Positions 41,511 through 50,992 of a stretch of 64,000 bases of DNA are shown here, one piece after another. The stretch's first letter is position 1. Every line of letters starts with the position of its first letter. The stretch is taken from positions 1,920,250-1,984,249 of the forward strand of contig NZ_KI632512.1 of NCBI RefSeq assembly GCF_000504305.1, in the 5' to 3' direction. Made by a program: the position numbers and the translations under genes. Below the pieces are notes generated by a model. It ran no database searches. It was not told the origin of the DNA and saw only the letters and a program-made list of their open reading frames with translations. The DNA is from Nitratidesulfovibrio termitidis HI1 (GTDB taxonomy: Bacteria; Desulfobacterota; Desulfovibrionia; Desulfovibrionales; Desulfovibrionaceae).

Positions 41511-41815
41511 GCAACGTTGCTATCCGTGAATATGAAACGGCAAGGTACCTGGACAGCGAGGAAATGATTGCCGAATACCTCGCTGCGTGTCTGGAGGATC
41601 CGAACCCGGACGTGTTTCTTGCAGCCCTCGGAGAGGTGGCGAAAGCACGGGGGGTCGCCCAGTTGGCCAAGGAAACCGGACTGAGCCGGGAAAGCCTTTA
41701 CAAGACCTTTTCTCCCGGGACCAAACCGCGTTTCGAAACGATTCTCAAGATAACAAACGCCTTGGGGGTGCCGCTTGGCATACGCCAGAGCGGAGAAACA
41801 ACGCACCTTGCGTGA
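41507..41815 (+). CDS. higA: HigA-like antitoxin (COG3636 type, 102 aa)
   Basis: The ATG overlaps the toxin stop (ATGA) and has a GGGAGGA ribosome site. The C-terminal HTH (GVAQLAKETGLSRESLYKTF, then PRFETILKITNALGV) is typical of the antidote proteins paired with Gp49-type toxins. With the toxin frame interrupted it may persist as an orphan antitoxin. Confidence 0.82.
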   Translation: MSNVAIREYETARYLDSEEMIAEYLAACLEDPNPDVFLAALGEVAKARGVAQLAKETGLSRESLYKTFSPGTKPRFETILKITNALGVPLGIRQSGETTHLA

Positions 41816-41849
41816 CATCAAAAAGCCCCTGGAATGGGGCTTTTTGATG
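41816..41849 (+). terminator. Terminator after higA
   Basis: A perfect 14-bp stem CATCAAAAAGCCCC/GGGGCTTTTTGATG encloses TGGAAT. A- and T-tracts lie on both sides, so it can act in both directions. Confidence 0.88.
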
Positions 41850-41982
41850 TCCGAAACACTTCATCATGGGATTCAGCGGGGCTTGCCGCTCTACGACCGC
41901 CATCCCTGCAGCTACTGAAAGTGCGCAAAATTCTGGACACTACCTCTGGATACTACCCCACACCACACTCCATACCACGCAA

Positions 41983-42008
41983 GACGCCCCGGCCAAGGCC
42001 GGGGCGTC
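41983..42008 (-). terminator. Terminator of the adhesin gene
   Basis: The 12-bp stem GACGCCCCGGCC/GGCCGGGGCGTC lies 39 bases beyond the adhesin stop on its strand. Confidence 0.7.
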
Positions 42009-42046
42009 CGTTTGTTCATGGTGTGCCGCCGGGGGCGGCGCGCCGG

Positions 42047-45000
42047 TTAGCTGTTTTCGGTGATGATCTTGTGGTTCAGGATGTGCTGCTCGATGGCTTG
42101 CAGGGCCGCCGAGGTATCCGGGGCGCCCGACAGGGCATCCTGAAGCACCACATACTGGGACTGGGCGCCATGGTGCAGGGTGATCACCACGTCGTTGCTG
42201 TCGGTACCGGCCAGAACCGAGTTGCCGCCAGCCACCACGTCGGGGTTGGTGCCGATCAGCACGTCGCTGAACTTCAGCACGTCGTGCTCGGTGTTCATGT
42301 GGAAGTCGGTCACCACGTCCTTGGCGCCCGCAGTGAAGTCTTCCGCACTCCACATGAAGGTGTCGGCCCCGGTGCCGCCGGTCAGGGTATCGCCGCCCTG
42401 TCCACCGACGAGGATGTCGTTGCCGCCGTCACCGAACAGATGGTCATCGCCAGCCCCGCCGTGCAGGTAGTCGTCCCCTTCGCCGCCGTAGAGGTAATCA
42501 ACGCCGTCATGGCCGAAGATCACATCGTTACCGTCGGTTCCGTGGATGGTGTCACCACCAGTGCCACCCTGGTAGAAGTGGTTGTCATCAGAGTTCAGGG
42601 TATGCGTGATGTCCGACACCGACACGTGCGTGGATCTGTCACCCAGATGCACGTTGAGGGTCGCGTAGTCTTCCTGACCGCCACCTTCGGTGGTGGACAG
42701 CTTGTACACAAAGGTGTCGTCATGGCCTTCCATGCCCACCTTCGCAGTGTAGGTATAGGTGCCGTCCTGGTGGATATCCAGATGACCGTACGTCGTATCC
42801 AAGGACAGACCTGTGGCGGTTACCTCGTGTCCGTTGACCTCGGTCACGTGGGCAACCATGCCCACGAGTTGATCAGCCACATCGGTCCCGACGTGATCGT
42901 GGATCACGTCGCCGCTGATGATCGCCGCCGCCGCGTGCATGATGGTCACGTCGTCGATGTAGACCTGCAGGCCGTTGTTCCGGTTTCCGGACGCGTAGGT
43001 ACCATTGCCGCCGACACCGTCAACCGCCTTGATCTGGACGGTGTGCGGACCGCCCGTCAGGAAGGTATAGGTGAAGGTGCCGGAAGAACCCGTGGAACCG
43101 GCGCTCACGGCGTAGACCGCGGGCTGTTCAACGCCGTCGATGACCACAACGAACTTGTCGGGGTCATGATTGTCCGAAACACCGGTCCGACCGGTGACCA
43201 CGGTCCGCCAGTCGAATTCCAGCGTATCGCCCGCAGAGACGTTAGTGAAGGTCTTGCTGCTGACAATCGCACCGCTGTCGGTGTTAAGGTTCAGCAGAAG
43301 CCTTGTATCGCTCTCGGACGAGAGCGTTGCCCCGCCAGTATTGCTCCAACCATCATAACCGGGCTCTTCCGTGGTCCAAGTATATCCGAGCCAATTGTGC
43401 GTCACGGTTTCCGTAAAATCATCCGTACTCACCGTCTGGAACGTCGGATTGCCGGTGATCGCGTGGTTGTCATGGGCATCCAGCATGGGCAACCGCAGCA
43501 ACAGGGTCGCTGTGGACTGCGTGCCGTCCGCGTCTTCCACCGTGTAGGTAAGGATCTCTTCGCCGGTGGCCTTGGAGCCGGGGACGAACTCGTAGCTGCC
43601 GTCGTCGAAGTCCAGGGTCAGGATGCCCTTGTTCTCGCCAAGGTCGATGGCGACCTTGTGGGCCGCGTTAGCCTGGGCGTCCACGTCGAAGGTGTAGGTC
43701 TTCAGCACACCGTCGACCATCAGCGTCACGTGGTCCACATGCATGCCGCCGTCGGCCCCGGCCGTGTCGTTGGCGAACAGGTTGCCTTCCGTCGAAACGG
43801 TGCCAAGCAACACGTCCGGCAACTGGGTCAGGTTGGAAATGACCTCGGAGGTATCCGCCCCGTGTGCGTCCCAGGCAACCCGGTCGAGCTGCGTAGCGCT
43901 GACCGCTTCGCCCATGCCAAAGGCGTACACGGTGTCGACACCTGCGGCGGTCAGAGCGTTGATCCACGCCGGCTCGTCGGAAGTGCTCAGCCCGTGCCCG
44001 CTGTTCGGGTCACCGTCGGACAGGAAGTAGACCACGGACTTGTCCGCGGATGGCAGACCGCCCGCCAGCACCGCCTTGGCCGCGTCGATGGCGTCGTCGT
44101 AGTAGGTGCCGCCGCCAATGGAGCTGTTGGCCGAGGTATTGACCCAGGACATGGCCTGCACCGTCGAGCCGTCGCCGGTGAACCAGGAACTGGTGCGGGT
44201 GTCATCGTCGAAGTCGATGATGCGCACGTTCACCTGGCCCACGTCGTCGTACTTTTCAAGCAGCGCGGCTATGGCTGCCTTGGCAAGGTCGAACCGGGTT
44301 GCGTACCCACCAGGGCCGTCCGGGTTATCATCCATGCTGCCCGAAGAGTCGAGCACGATAACCACGTTGGTGGTGATGCCCTTCGGGTAGCTGGCCACGT
44401 CGTCCACCGCCGTCGGATGATCGTCGACGATGTTGATGTTCACGGTGCCGGTGGCCGCATCCGTATGCGGGTCGGTATCGTTGGCGGTTACGGTAAAGGA
44501 CAACGAGCCGCCGTTAGGCAACGCATGATTGGCGGCGGTATCCAGGGTGAAGTGGTAATTCACCGTGTAGGTGCCATCACCGTTGTTGGTCACGCCTTCA
44601 ACCACAAGGTCGCCGTTGGGGGTTCCGATCGTAATCGGCGCACCGGGCAGCACGCCGCCCTGCACCACCGGAGTGCTGTCGATGGACAGGCTGTCCAACC
44701 CGTCGGTGGCGGTGACGGTGAAGGAATTATGGTCGTAGATGTCCGTGGGCGGGGTACCCGAACCGTCCGGCGACAAGCCGGATTCGTTCACATTGATCTC
44801 CGTGCCCTCAAGCCCGGTGATGAACAGGTCCTGCGCCTCGTTAGCGCCATGCACGTCCACCGTCAGGGTCGACTTGCTGATGTCGCCGTCGGTATCAACG
44901 ACCATGTACTTGAAGGTTTCCGGAAGGATACTGCCTTCATCCAGGCCGTCCAGACCGGAGGCGTTGTTGTTCAGCGTGTAGGTGTAGTGGCCGTTCTGCT

Positions 45001-48000
45001 CCACGTGCAGCGTGCCATACTCGGTTTCGATGTCCGTGCCGTCGGCGTCCACTTCCACGTAGCTGCCGATGCCGGTGCCCACCTTGATGCCGATCACCTT
45101 GAGCGGCGCGTCTGCGCCTTCCACGTCGGCCGGAGCGTCGGTGATCAGGTTGCCGATGGCCGTCAAGGTACCGTCTTCGTACACCTCGGCCGTATTGGGA
45201 TTGGCCGTGGGCACGTCGTCGGTGATGTGCACATTGATGGTGCCGCTGTCGGAGCTGCCGTTGCGGTCAACGACTTCCACGCCGAAGGGGAGGTTCTTGT
45301 CGTTCTCGCCAAAGCCCGGATAATGGCTGGCGTTGTCCGCAAGGGTGAAGGAGTAGAACACCTCGTAACGCCCGTGGCCCAGGTCTTCCACATGGGTGAT
45401 GGTCATGCCGCCCAGCGGCGTATCCAGAGTGTGGTCGACCTTCAGTGCGCCGTTCTCGTACACGGTTTCCGTGGCCCCGCCAAAGCTCAGCTTCAGCAGG
45501 CCCAGCCCGTCGTTGGCCGACACGATGAACGAGTCGGTATCGGTCAGCGATTCCTTGTGGATGTCGCTGCCCAGAGGCAGGTCATCCTCGTTCACATGCA
45601 GGCTGTTGATGCAGCCGATGTCCACCTTGTCGTCGGCGCCGTTGATGGTGATGGTCAGATTGGCCGTATCGGTGTCGCCGTCGCCGTCCTTCAGGGTGTA
45701 GGTGAACACTTCCTGCAGGTGCTCGCCCGGAATCAGGTGCTGCACCTTGTCGTTGTGGTTGTTCAGTTCGTAGGTGTAGCTGCCGTCCGGCTTGATGAAC
45801 AGCGTGCCGTACAGCCCGTTGATGTGTTCGCCGTGGTTGCCCACGCCTTCGGAATGGAAGCCGAACTTGATGTCGGACACCTTGGCCCCATCCGCGCCCT
45901 GCACGTCGTCGCCGAATTCGGGCGTATGGAACAGGTTGCCGGTGATCACGTTGCCGGAGGCTTCGTCGTCGGTGAACGGGTTGTGGTCGCGCCCGCCGTC
46001 TTCGGTCACCGTGGCGTAGTTGTCATGCGCCGTGGGAACGTCGTCGGTGATGTGCACCTTGATGGTGCCCGAGTCGTCGTCACCGTTGCGGTCAATGGCC
46101 TTCACGTCGAACGAGAGCTGGTAGTCGTTCTCGCCCTGAATCGGGGCATGCGGCGCGTTGTCATCCAGGGTGAACTTGTACGAAACCTTGTAGTTGCCGT
46201 TGCCGATATCCTGCACCCCGGTGATCACCAGGTTGCCGTACGGCGAATCGAACGTGTGGTCGGTCTTCAGCACGCCATGGTCGAACACCGTCTCGGTCAC
46301 GCCGTTCAGGGTGATCTTCAGGGTGTCGAGCCCGTCGTTGGCGTTCACGATGAACGAACTGGAATCGGTCAGCGATTCCTTGTGGATGTCGCTGCCCCAC
46401 GGCAGGTCGTCTTCGTTCACGTGCAGGCTGTTGATGCAGCCGATTTCCACCTTGTCGTTGGCGCCGTCGATGGTGATGGTCAGCTTGGCCGTGTCGGTAT
46501 CGCCGTCGCCGTCCTTCAGGGTGTAGGTGAAGACTTCCTGCAGGTGCTCACCCGGAATGAGGTGCTGCACCGCAGCATTGGAGTTGTTCAGCGTGTAGGT
46601 GTAGCTGCCGTCGGCCTTGATGAACAGGGTGCCGTACAGGCCGTTGATGGCTTCGCCGTTGTTGTCCACGCCTTCGCTGTGGCCGCCGAACTTGATCAGC
46701 GACACCTTGGCGCCGTCCGCGCCCTGCACGTCGTCGCCGGGTTCGTTCAGCCAGAAGATGTTGCCGGTGATCACGTTGCCCGAGGCATCGTCGTCGGTGA
46801 ACGGGTTGTGGTCGTGCCCGCCGTCTTCGGTCACCGTGGCGTAGTTGTCATGCGCCGTGGGCACGTCGTCGGTGATGTGCACCTTGAGGGTGTCGGTGTC
46901 GTAGTCGCCTTTACGGTCGATGACCTTCAGCCCCAGCGAGAGCAGGTAGTCATTCTCGCCGTTGCCGTTGGCGTGCGGAGCATTGTCGTCCAGGGTGAAC
47001 GAGTAGGATATCTTGTACTGCCCGTCGCCCAGGTTCTGCACACCGGTAACCACCAGGTTGCCATAGGGGGTGTCGATGGTGTGGTCGGCCTGCAGCACCC
47101 CGTTCACGATCACGTTCTCGCCGCCGATCTGCACGATGTTCAGGCCATCGTTGGCGGTCACGATGAACGAACTGGAATCGGTCAACGATTCCTTGAAGAA
47201 GTCGCTACCGAACGGCAGGTCGTCTTCGTTCACGTGCAGGCTGTTGATGCAGCCGATTTCCACCTTGTCGTTGGCGCCGTTGATGGTGATGGTCAGCTTG
47301 GCGGTGTCGGTATCGCCGTCGCCGTCCTTCAGGGTGTAGGTGAAGACTTCCTTCAGGGTTTCACCCGGAATGAGGTGCTGCACCGCGTCGTTGCCGTTGT
47401 TCAGTTCGTAGGTGTAGCTGCCGTCGGCCTTGATGAACAGCTTGCCGTACAGCCCGTTGATGAATTCACCGTTGTTGTCCACACCTTCGCTGTGGGCGCC
47501 GAACTGGATGTTCGACACCTTGGCCCCGTCCGCGCCCTGCACGTCGTCACCGAATTCGGGCACATGGAACAGGTTGCCGGTGATCACGTTGCCCGAGGCT
47601 TCGTCGTCGGTGAACGGGTTGTGGTCGCGTCCGCCGTCTTCGGTCACCGTGGCGTAGTTGTCGTACGCCGTGGGCACGTCGTCGGTGATGTGCACGTTGA
47701 TGGACGCGGTGTCCCAGTCGCCGTTGCGGTCGCTTACCGCAAGGCCCAGCGAAAGCAGGAAGTCGTTCTCGCCGTTGCCGTTGGCGTGGTGGGCGTTGTC
47801 ATCGAGGGTGAACTTGTATTCGATGCGGTACTTGCCGTCGCCCAGGTAGTCCACGTCGTACACCACCAGGTTGCCGTACGGGGTGTCGATGGTGTGGTCG
47901 GCCTGGATGTGGCCGTTGATCACGACGCTTTCACCGTTGATCTTCACCACGTCCAGACCGTCATTGGCCGTGACGATGAACTGGCCGTAGTCGGTCAGCG

Positions 48001-50992
48001 ATTCCTTGTGGACGTCGCTGCCCCACGGCAGGTCGTCTTCGTTCACGTGCAGGCTGTTGATGCAGCCGATTTCCACCCGGTCGTTGGCGCCGTTGATGGT
48101 GATGGTCAGCTTGGCGGTGTCGGTATCGCCGTCGCCGTCCTTCAGGGTGTAGGTGAAGACTTCCTTCAGGGTTTCACCCGGAATGAGGTGCTGCACCGCG
48201 TCGTTGCCGTTGTTCAGTTCGTAGGTGTAGCTGCCGTCGGCCTTGATGAACAGGGTGCCGTACAGCCCGTTGATGTGTTCGCCGTTGGCGTCCACGCCTT
48301 CGGAATGGAAGCCGAACTTGATGTTGGACACCTTGGCGCCGTCCGCGCCCTGCTGGTCGTCACCCAGTTCCGGCAGCCAGAAGATGTTGCCGGTGATGAC
48401 GTTGCCCGAGGCTTCGTCATCGGTGAACGGGTTGTGGTCGCGTCCGCCATCTTCGGTCACCCACGCGACGTTGTCGTGCGCGATGGGATGGTCGTCCACG
48501 ATGGTGATGGTCAGGGAGGCGTAGGCGGAATCGCCGGAGGCGTCGGTGACGCTGACGGGAATCACGTCGCCGGTTTCGGTTCCGTCGGGGAAGGTGTGGT
48601 CGACGTTGTCGTACAGCACGTAGGTGTACGACACGGTGTACTTGCCCGTGGTCGCATCGAACGTGTAGCCGGTTACATCCAGCGCGGCATGGGCGTGCAG
48701 CGGGTTGTCCACCGCAAGCCCGTTCTCGCCGATGAACAGCAGGCCGCCGTCGCGAAGCGCATCAAGGTTGTCGAAGTGCTTTCCGGCCATGGTGATGGCG
48801 CTGAAGTCCTCGTGCTGCATGTCGATGACGAAGGTGCCGGTGGCCACCACGTCCTCGTGCCCGGCCTCGGTGCCCACGGCGAACGGCGTGAACAGCCCGG
48901 ATTCGTGCACCACATGCGCTTCGGTAGGCATGTCGATGTCGGGGGTGCGTTCTGCCTCGATGATCTGCACGTTGAACGACGAGGACGCCGTGTCGCCGTC
49001 ACCGTCGGTGATGGTGTAGTTGAAGTGCAGGGTGCCGCCACTGTCGTCGGGCAGGTCGAGCAGCGCCTTCTGGGTGAAGGTCCAGTAACCGGTGTCCGGA
49101 TCCACGCTGAGCACGAAGGCCACGTTGGACTGGGCCAGCGCGGAAGTTGCGTTCGCGTAATCTTCGAGGCTTTCCGGCGCATCACCGATGAAGCCCACCA
49201 CCAGCCCTTCGGCAGTGGTGACCACGTTCACCACGTGGCCATCGGTGGTCCAGATTTCCGACGGCGATTCCACGGCTGCCGCCGCTTGCAGTTCGCCGCC
49301 TTCCGATCCGCCCTCGGGAACGACCACCGACACCCCGGCAAAGCTCAGGTCGAACGACCCGCGGTCGTCCGCGCCGTAGGTGAAGTCCAGGTCGCCGTGG
49401 GCCACGCCCACTTCAGAAACCAGGTGGAAGCCGACGTTGGTGATGTAGAAGTCGCTGCTGTCGCCGACGGAGGGCGTGTCATGCCCGTGGCTGCCGTAAA
49501 AGCTGGGCATGTGCTGGTAGTCAAGGCCGATGATGACCACGCGGTCGAACAGCCCGCCGTTGTTCAGGTGGGAGAAGTTGTAGCTGTCACCGGGCTGGTT
49601 GGCGAAGATCATCCGCGAATCGACAAGTTCGTCGCCCAGGAAGAACAGCACCTTGCCGATCTCGCCGGAGCCGCCCTCGCCGCTGTAGAATGCGGAGGTT
49701 CCCATGTGGAACGAATCGGCCACGCCGTCCAGCTTGAAGACCACGCCTTCCTGCTCGTGGAACAATTTGTCGTCGCGGTGGCCCAGTTCGTTTTCGCGGT
49801 CGGGCGAATCACCGGGCACCTGATTGCCGTCGTAGGTCACGCCAAGGCCGGCGCCGGAACGGAAGAACGGGGTGCCGCCGTTCACGCGCAGGTCCACGAT
49901 GCCGTTGTCGAGTTCGGAGACGCCACCGTTGGTCAGGTCGAAGTGCAGATTGAACTCGCCGTTGGTGAAGACGTGTTCGACGACGCCGTCGGTGCCGAGT
50001 TCGGGGTAGTCGTCGGGGGTGACTTCGTCTTCGGGGTTGGGGTTGTTGATCTTGCCGATGAACGGCTCGTCATCCGCGATGGTGATGGTAAGAATGCCGG
50101 TGGCCACGTCGCCGTCGGTGTCGGTGATGGTGACGCCCACGGTTTCGATGCGGTCTTCAGCACTGGGGGTCAGCAGGGTATGGGTGCTGTCGTCCACCAG
50201 GGTGTAGGTGAAGAACACGTTGGTGCCGTCAAAACCGGTCAGCACCATGTCGGCGTAGGCGTCCTGCGCGCCAAGGTCAACGGTAAGCGGGGTGCCGCCT
50301 GCCAGGGCGGCAAGCTGCGCCGCCGTGAACACGCTGTTGCCCACGGTCAGCGAACCGATGCCGTCGGGCGCGGTGATGGCGAACGACCCGGAAACGCCGA
50401 TGGGGCCTTCCGTGGTGCCCTGATAGGTGGAACTGCCGTCGCCCAGGTTCGATTCGTACACGGTGAGTGCGCTGGTGGTCATGACCAGGGTGGGAATCGT
50501 GTCGATGAGCGGGGTGGCGTCATCTTCGATGGTCGCCAGCGGGGTCACGCCGAAGGTGGTGGTGCCCAGCGGGTCCAGGCGGTCCACGCCGCCGATGAGG
50601 CTGCCCGGATCGTCGGCGTAGTCGCCCACGCCGCCACCGGCAGCGCCCGCCCCCCCGCCGGGACCGGCGGCGGGCAGCAGGTCTTCGCGCAGGGCCGCGA
50701 GGAACGCATCGCCCGGCAGCGACTGGCCGTCTTCAAGTGTGAAGGCGGGCAGCTGATTGGATTCGAACAGGCCGAAGAAGTTGGAAAGGACGATGCGGCC
50801 GCCGTTCTCGAACAGGAACACGAGATCCTGGCCGGACTGCTCCAGTTGTGCCGCCTCGGACGGAAAGGCCATATCCAGCGCCGCACCTGCGATGTTGTCG
50901 ATGACGATCTGCTGGTTTGCCTGCGGCTCGGTCAGCTGGATGTGGCGGGCCGCCGATGCGGCGCCTGCGGTGGTGGTGTTCTGCGTAACCAT
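42047..50992 (-). CDS. Giant LapA-like RTX adhesin (2981 aa)
   Basis: An N-terminal module of about 106 residues ends in LLPAAGPGGG; PAAG at 107-110 is a LapG-type dialanine cleavage site. Bacterial-Ig/VCBS-like domains follow, including near-identical units of about 271-275 residues (nucleotides 45175-48460). A von Willebrand A domain lies near residues 2200-2380 with a MIDAS motif DSSGS. Seven or so RTX nonapeptides (GGEGDDYLHGGAGDDHLFGD) lie near 2805-2885, before a C-terminal type I secretion signal. It should be exported through the TolC-type channel, stay at the surface and mediate biofilm attachment. It resembles D. vulgaris DVU1012. Confidence 0.9.
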   Translation of the reverse strand: MVTQNTTTAGAASAARHIQLTEPQANQQIVIDNIAGAALDMAFPSEAAQLEQSGQDLVFLFENGGRIVLSNFFGLFESNQLPAFTLEDGQSLPGDAFLAALREDLLPAAGPGGGAGAAGGGVGDYADDPGSLIGGVDRLDPLGTTTFGVTPLATIEDDATPLIDTIPTLVMTTSALTVYESNLGDGSSTYQGTTEGPIGVSGSFAITAPDGIGSLTVGNSVFTAAQLAALAGGTPLTVDLGAQDAYADMVLTGFDGTNVFFTYTLVDDSTHTLLTPSAEDRIETVGVTITDTDGDVATGILTITIADDEPFIGKINNPNPEDEVTPDDYPELGTDGVVEHVFTNGEFNLHFDLTNGGVSELDNGIVDLRVNGGTPFFRSGAGLGVTYDGNQVPGDSPDRENELGHRDDKLFHEQEGVVFKLDGVADSFHMGTSAFYSGEGGSGEIGKVLFFLGDELVDSRMIFANQPGDSYNFSHLNNGGLFDRVVIIGLDYQHMPSFYGSHGHDTPSVGDSSDFYITNVGFHLVSEVGVAHGDLDFTYGADDRGSFDLSFAGVSVVVPEGGSEGGELQAAAAVESPSEIWTTDGHVVNVVTTAEGLVVGFIGDAPESLEDYANATSALAQSNVAFVLSVDPDTGYWTFTQKALLDLPDDSGGTLHFNYTITDGDGDTASSSFNVQIIEAERTPDIDMPTEAHVVHESGLFTPFAVGTEAGHEDVVATGTFVIDMQHEDFSAITMAGKHFDNLDALRDGGLLFIGENGLAVDNPLHAHAALDVTGYTFDATTGKYTVSYTYVLYDNVDHTFPDGTETGDVIPVSVTDASGDSAYASLTITIVDDHPIAHDNVAWVTEDGGRDHNPFTDDEASGNVITGNIFWLPELGDDQQGADGAKVSNIKFGFHSEGVDANGEHINGLYGTLFIKADGSYTYELNNGNDAVQHLIPGETLKEVFTYTLKDGDGDTDTAKLTITINGANDRVEIGCINSLHVNEDDLPWGSDVHKESLTDYGQFIVTANDGLDVVKINGESVVINGHIQADHTIDTPYGNLVVYDVDYLGDGKYRIEYKFTLDDNAHHANGNGENDFLLSLGLAVSDRNGDWDTASINVHITDDVPTAYDNYATVTEDGGRDHNPFTDDEASGNVITGNLFHVPEFGDDVQGADGAKVSNIQFGAHSEGVDNNGEFINGLYGKLFIKADGSYTYELNNGNDAVQHLIPGETLKEVFTYTLKDGDGDTDTAKLTITINGANDKVEIGCINSLHVNEDDLPFGSDFFKESLTDSSSFIVTANDGLNIVQIGGENVIVNGVLQADHTIDTPYGNLVVTGVQNLGDGQYKISYSFTLDDNAPHANGNGENDYLLSLGLKVIDRKGDYDTDTLKVHITDDVPTAHDNYATVTEDGGHDHNPFTDDDASGNVITGNIFWLNEPGDDVQGADGAKVSLIKFGGHSEGVDNNGEAINGLYGTLFIKADGSYTYTLNNSNAAVQHLIPGEHLQEVFTYTLKDGDGDTDTAKLTITIDGANDKVEIGCINSLHVNEDDLPWGSDIHKESLTDSSSFIVNANDGLDTLKITLNGVTETVFDHGVLKTDHTFDSPYGNLVITGVQDIGNGNYKVSYKFTLDDNAPHAPIQGENDYQLSFDVKAIDRNGDDDSGTIKVHITDDVPTAHDNYATVTEDGGRDHNPFTDDEASGNVITGNLFHTPEFGDDVQGADGAKVSDIKFGFHSEGVGNHGEHINGLYGTLFIKPDGSYTYELNNHNDKVQHLIPGEHLQEVFTYTLKDGDGDTDTANLTITINGADDKVDIGCINSLHVNEDDLPLGSDIHKESLTDTDSFIVSANDGLGLLKLSFGGATETVYENGALKVDHTLDTPLGGMTITHVEDLGHGRYEVFYSFTLADNASHYPGFGENDKNLPFGVEVVDRNGSSDSGTINVHITDDVPTANPNTAEVYEDGTLTAIGNLITDAPADVEGADAPLKVIGIKVGTGIGSYVEVDADGTDIETEYGTLHVEQNGHYTYTLNNNASGLDGLDEGSILPETFKYMVVDTDGDISKSTLTVDVHGANEAQDLFITGLEGTEINVNESGLSPDGSGTPPTDIYDHNSFTVTATDGLDSLSIDSTPVVQGGVLPGAPITIGTPNGDLVVEGVTNNGDGTYTVNYHFTLDTAANHALPNGGSLSFTVTANDTDPHTDAATGTVNINIVDDHPTAVDDVASYPKGITTNVVIVLDSSGSMDDNPDGPGGYATRFDLAKAAIAALLEKYDDVGQVNVRIIDFDDDTRTSSWFTGDGSTVQAMSWVNTSANSSIGGGTYYDDAIDAAKAVLAGGLPSADKSVVYFLSDGDPNSGHGLSTSDEPAWINALTAAGVDTVYAFGMGEAVSATQLDRVAWDAHGADTSEVISNLTQLPDVLLGTVSTEGNLFANDTAGADGGMHVDHVTLMVDGVLKTYTFDVDAQANAAHKVAIDLGENKGILTLDFDDGSYEFVPGSKATGEEILTYTVEDADGTQSTATLLLRLPMLDAHDNHAITGNPTFQTVSTDDFTETVTHNWLGYTWTTEEPGYDGWSNTGGATLSSESDTRLLLNLNTDSGAIVSSKTFTNVSAGDTLEFDWRTVVTGRTGVSDNHDPDKFVVVIDGVEQPAVYAVSAGSTGSSGTFTYTFLTGGPHTVQIKAVDGVGGNGTYASGNRNNGLQVYIDDVTIMHAAAAIISGDVIHDHVGTDVADQLVGMVAHVTEVNGHEVTATGLSLDTTYGHLDIHQDGTYTYTAKVGMEGHDDTFVYKLSTTEGGGQEDYATLNVHLGDRSTHVSVSDITHTLNSDDNHFYQGGTGGDTIHGTDGNDVIFGHDGVDYLYGGEGDDYLHGGAGDDHLFGDGGNDILVGGQGGDTLTGGTGADTFMWSAEDFTAGAKDVVTDFHMNTEHDVLKFSDVLIGTNPDVVAGGNSVLAGTDSNDVVITLHHGAQSQYVVLQDALSGAPDTSAALQAIEQHILNHKIITENS
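45175..48460 (-). repeat. Four tandem adhesin domain repeats (813, 813, 825 and 825 bp)
   Basis: The marker sequence for VTEDGG recurs at 48451, 47638, 46825 and 46000, then in diverged form at 45175. Units contain a conserved Cys in IGCINSLHVNEDDLP. High similarity invites recombination and copy-number change. Confidence 0.85.

Noticed and set aside
45175-48460. CRISPR-like regular repeats
   Set aside because: Units are over 800 bp, in frame and protein-coding. No short repeat-spacer array was seen anywhere in the window.
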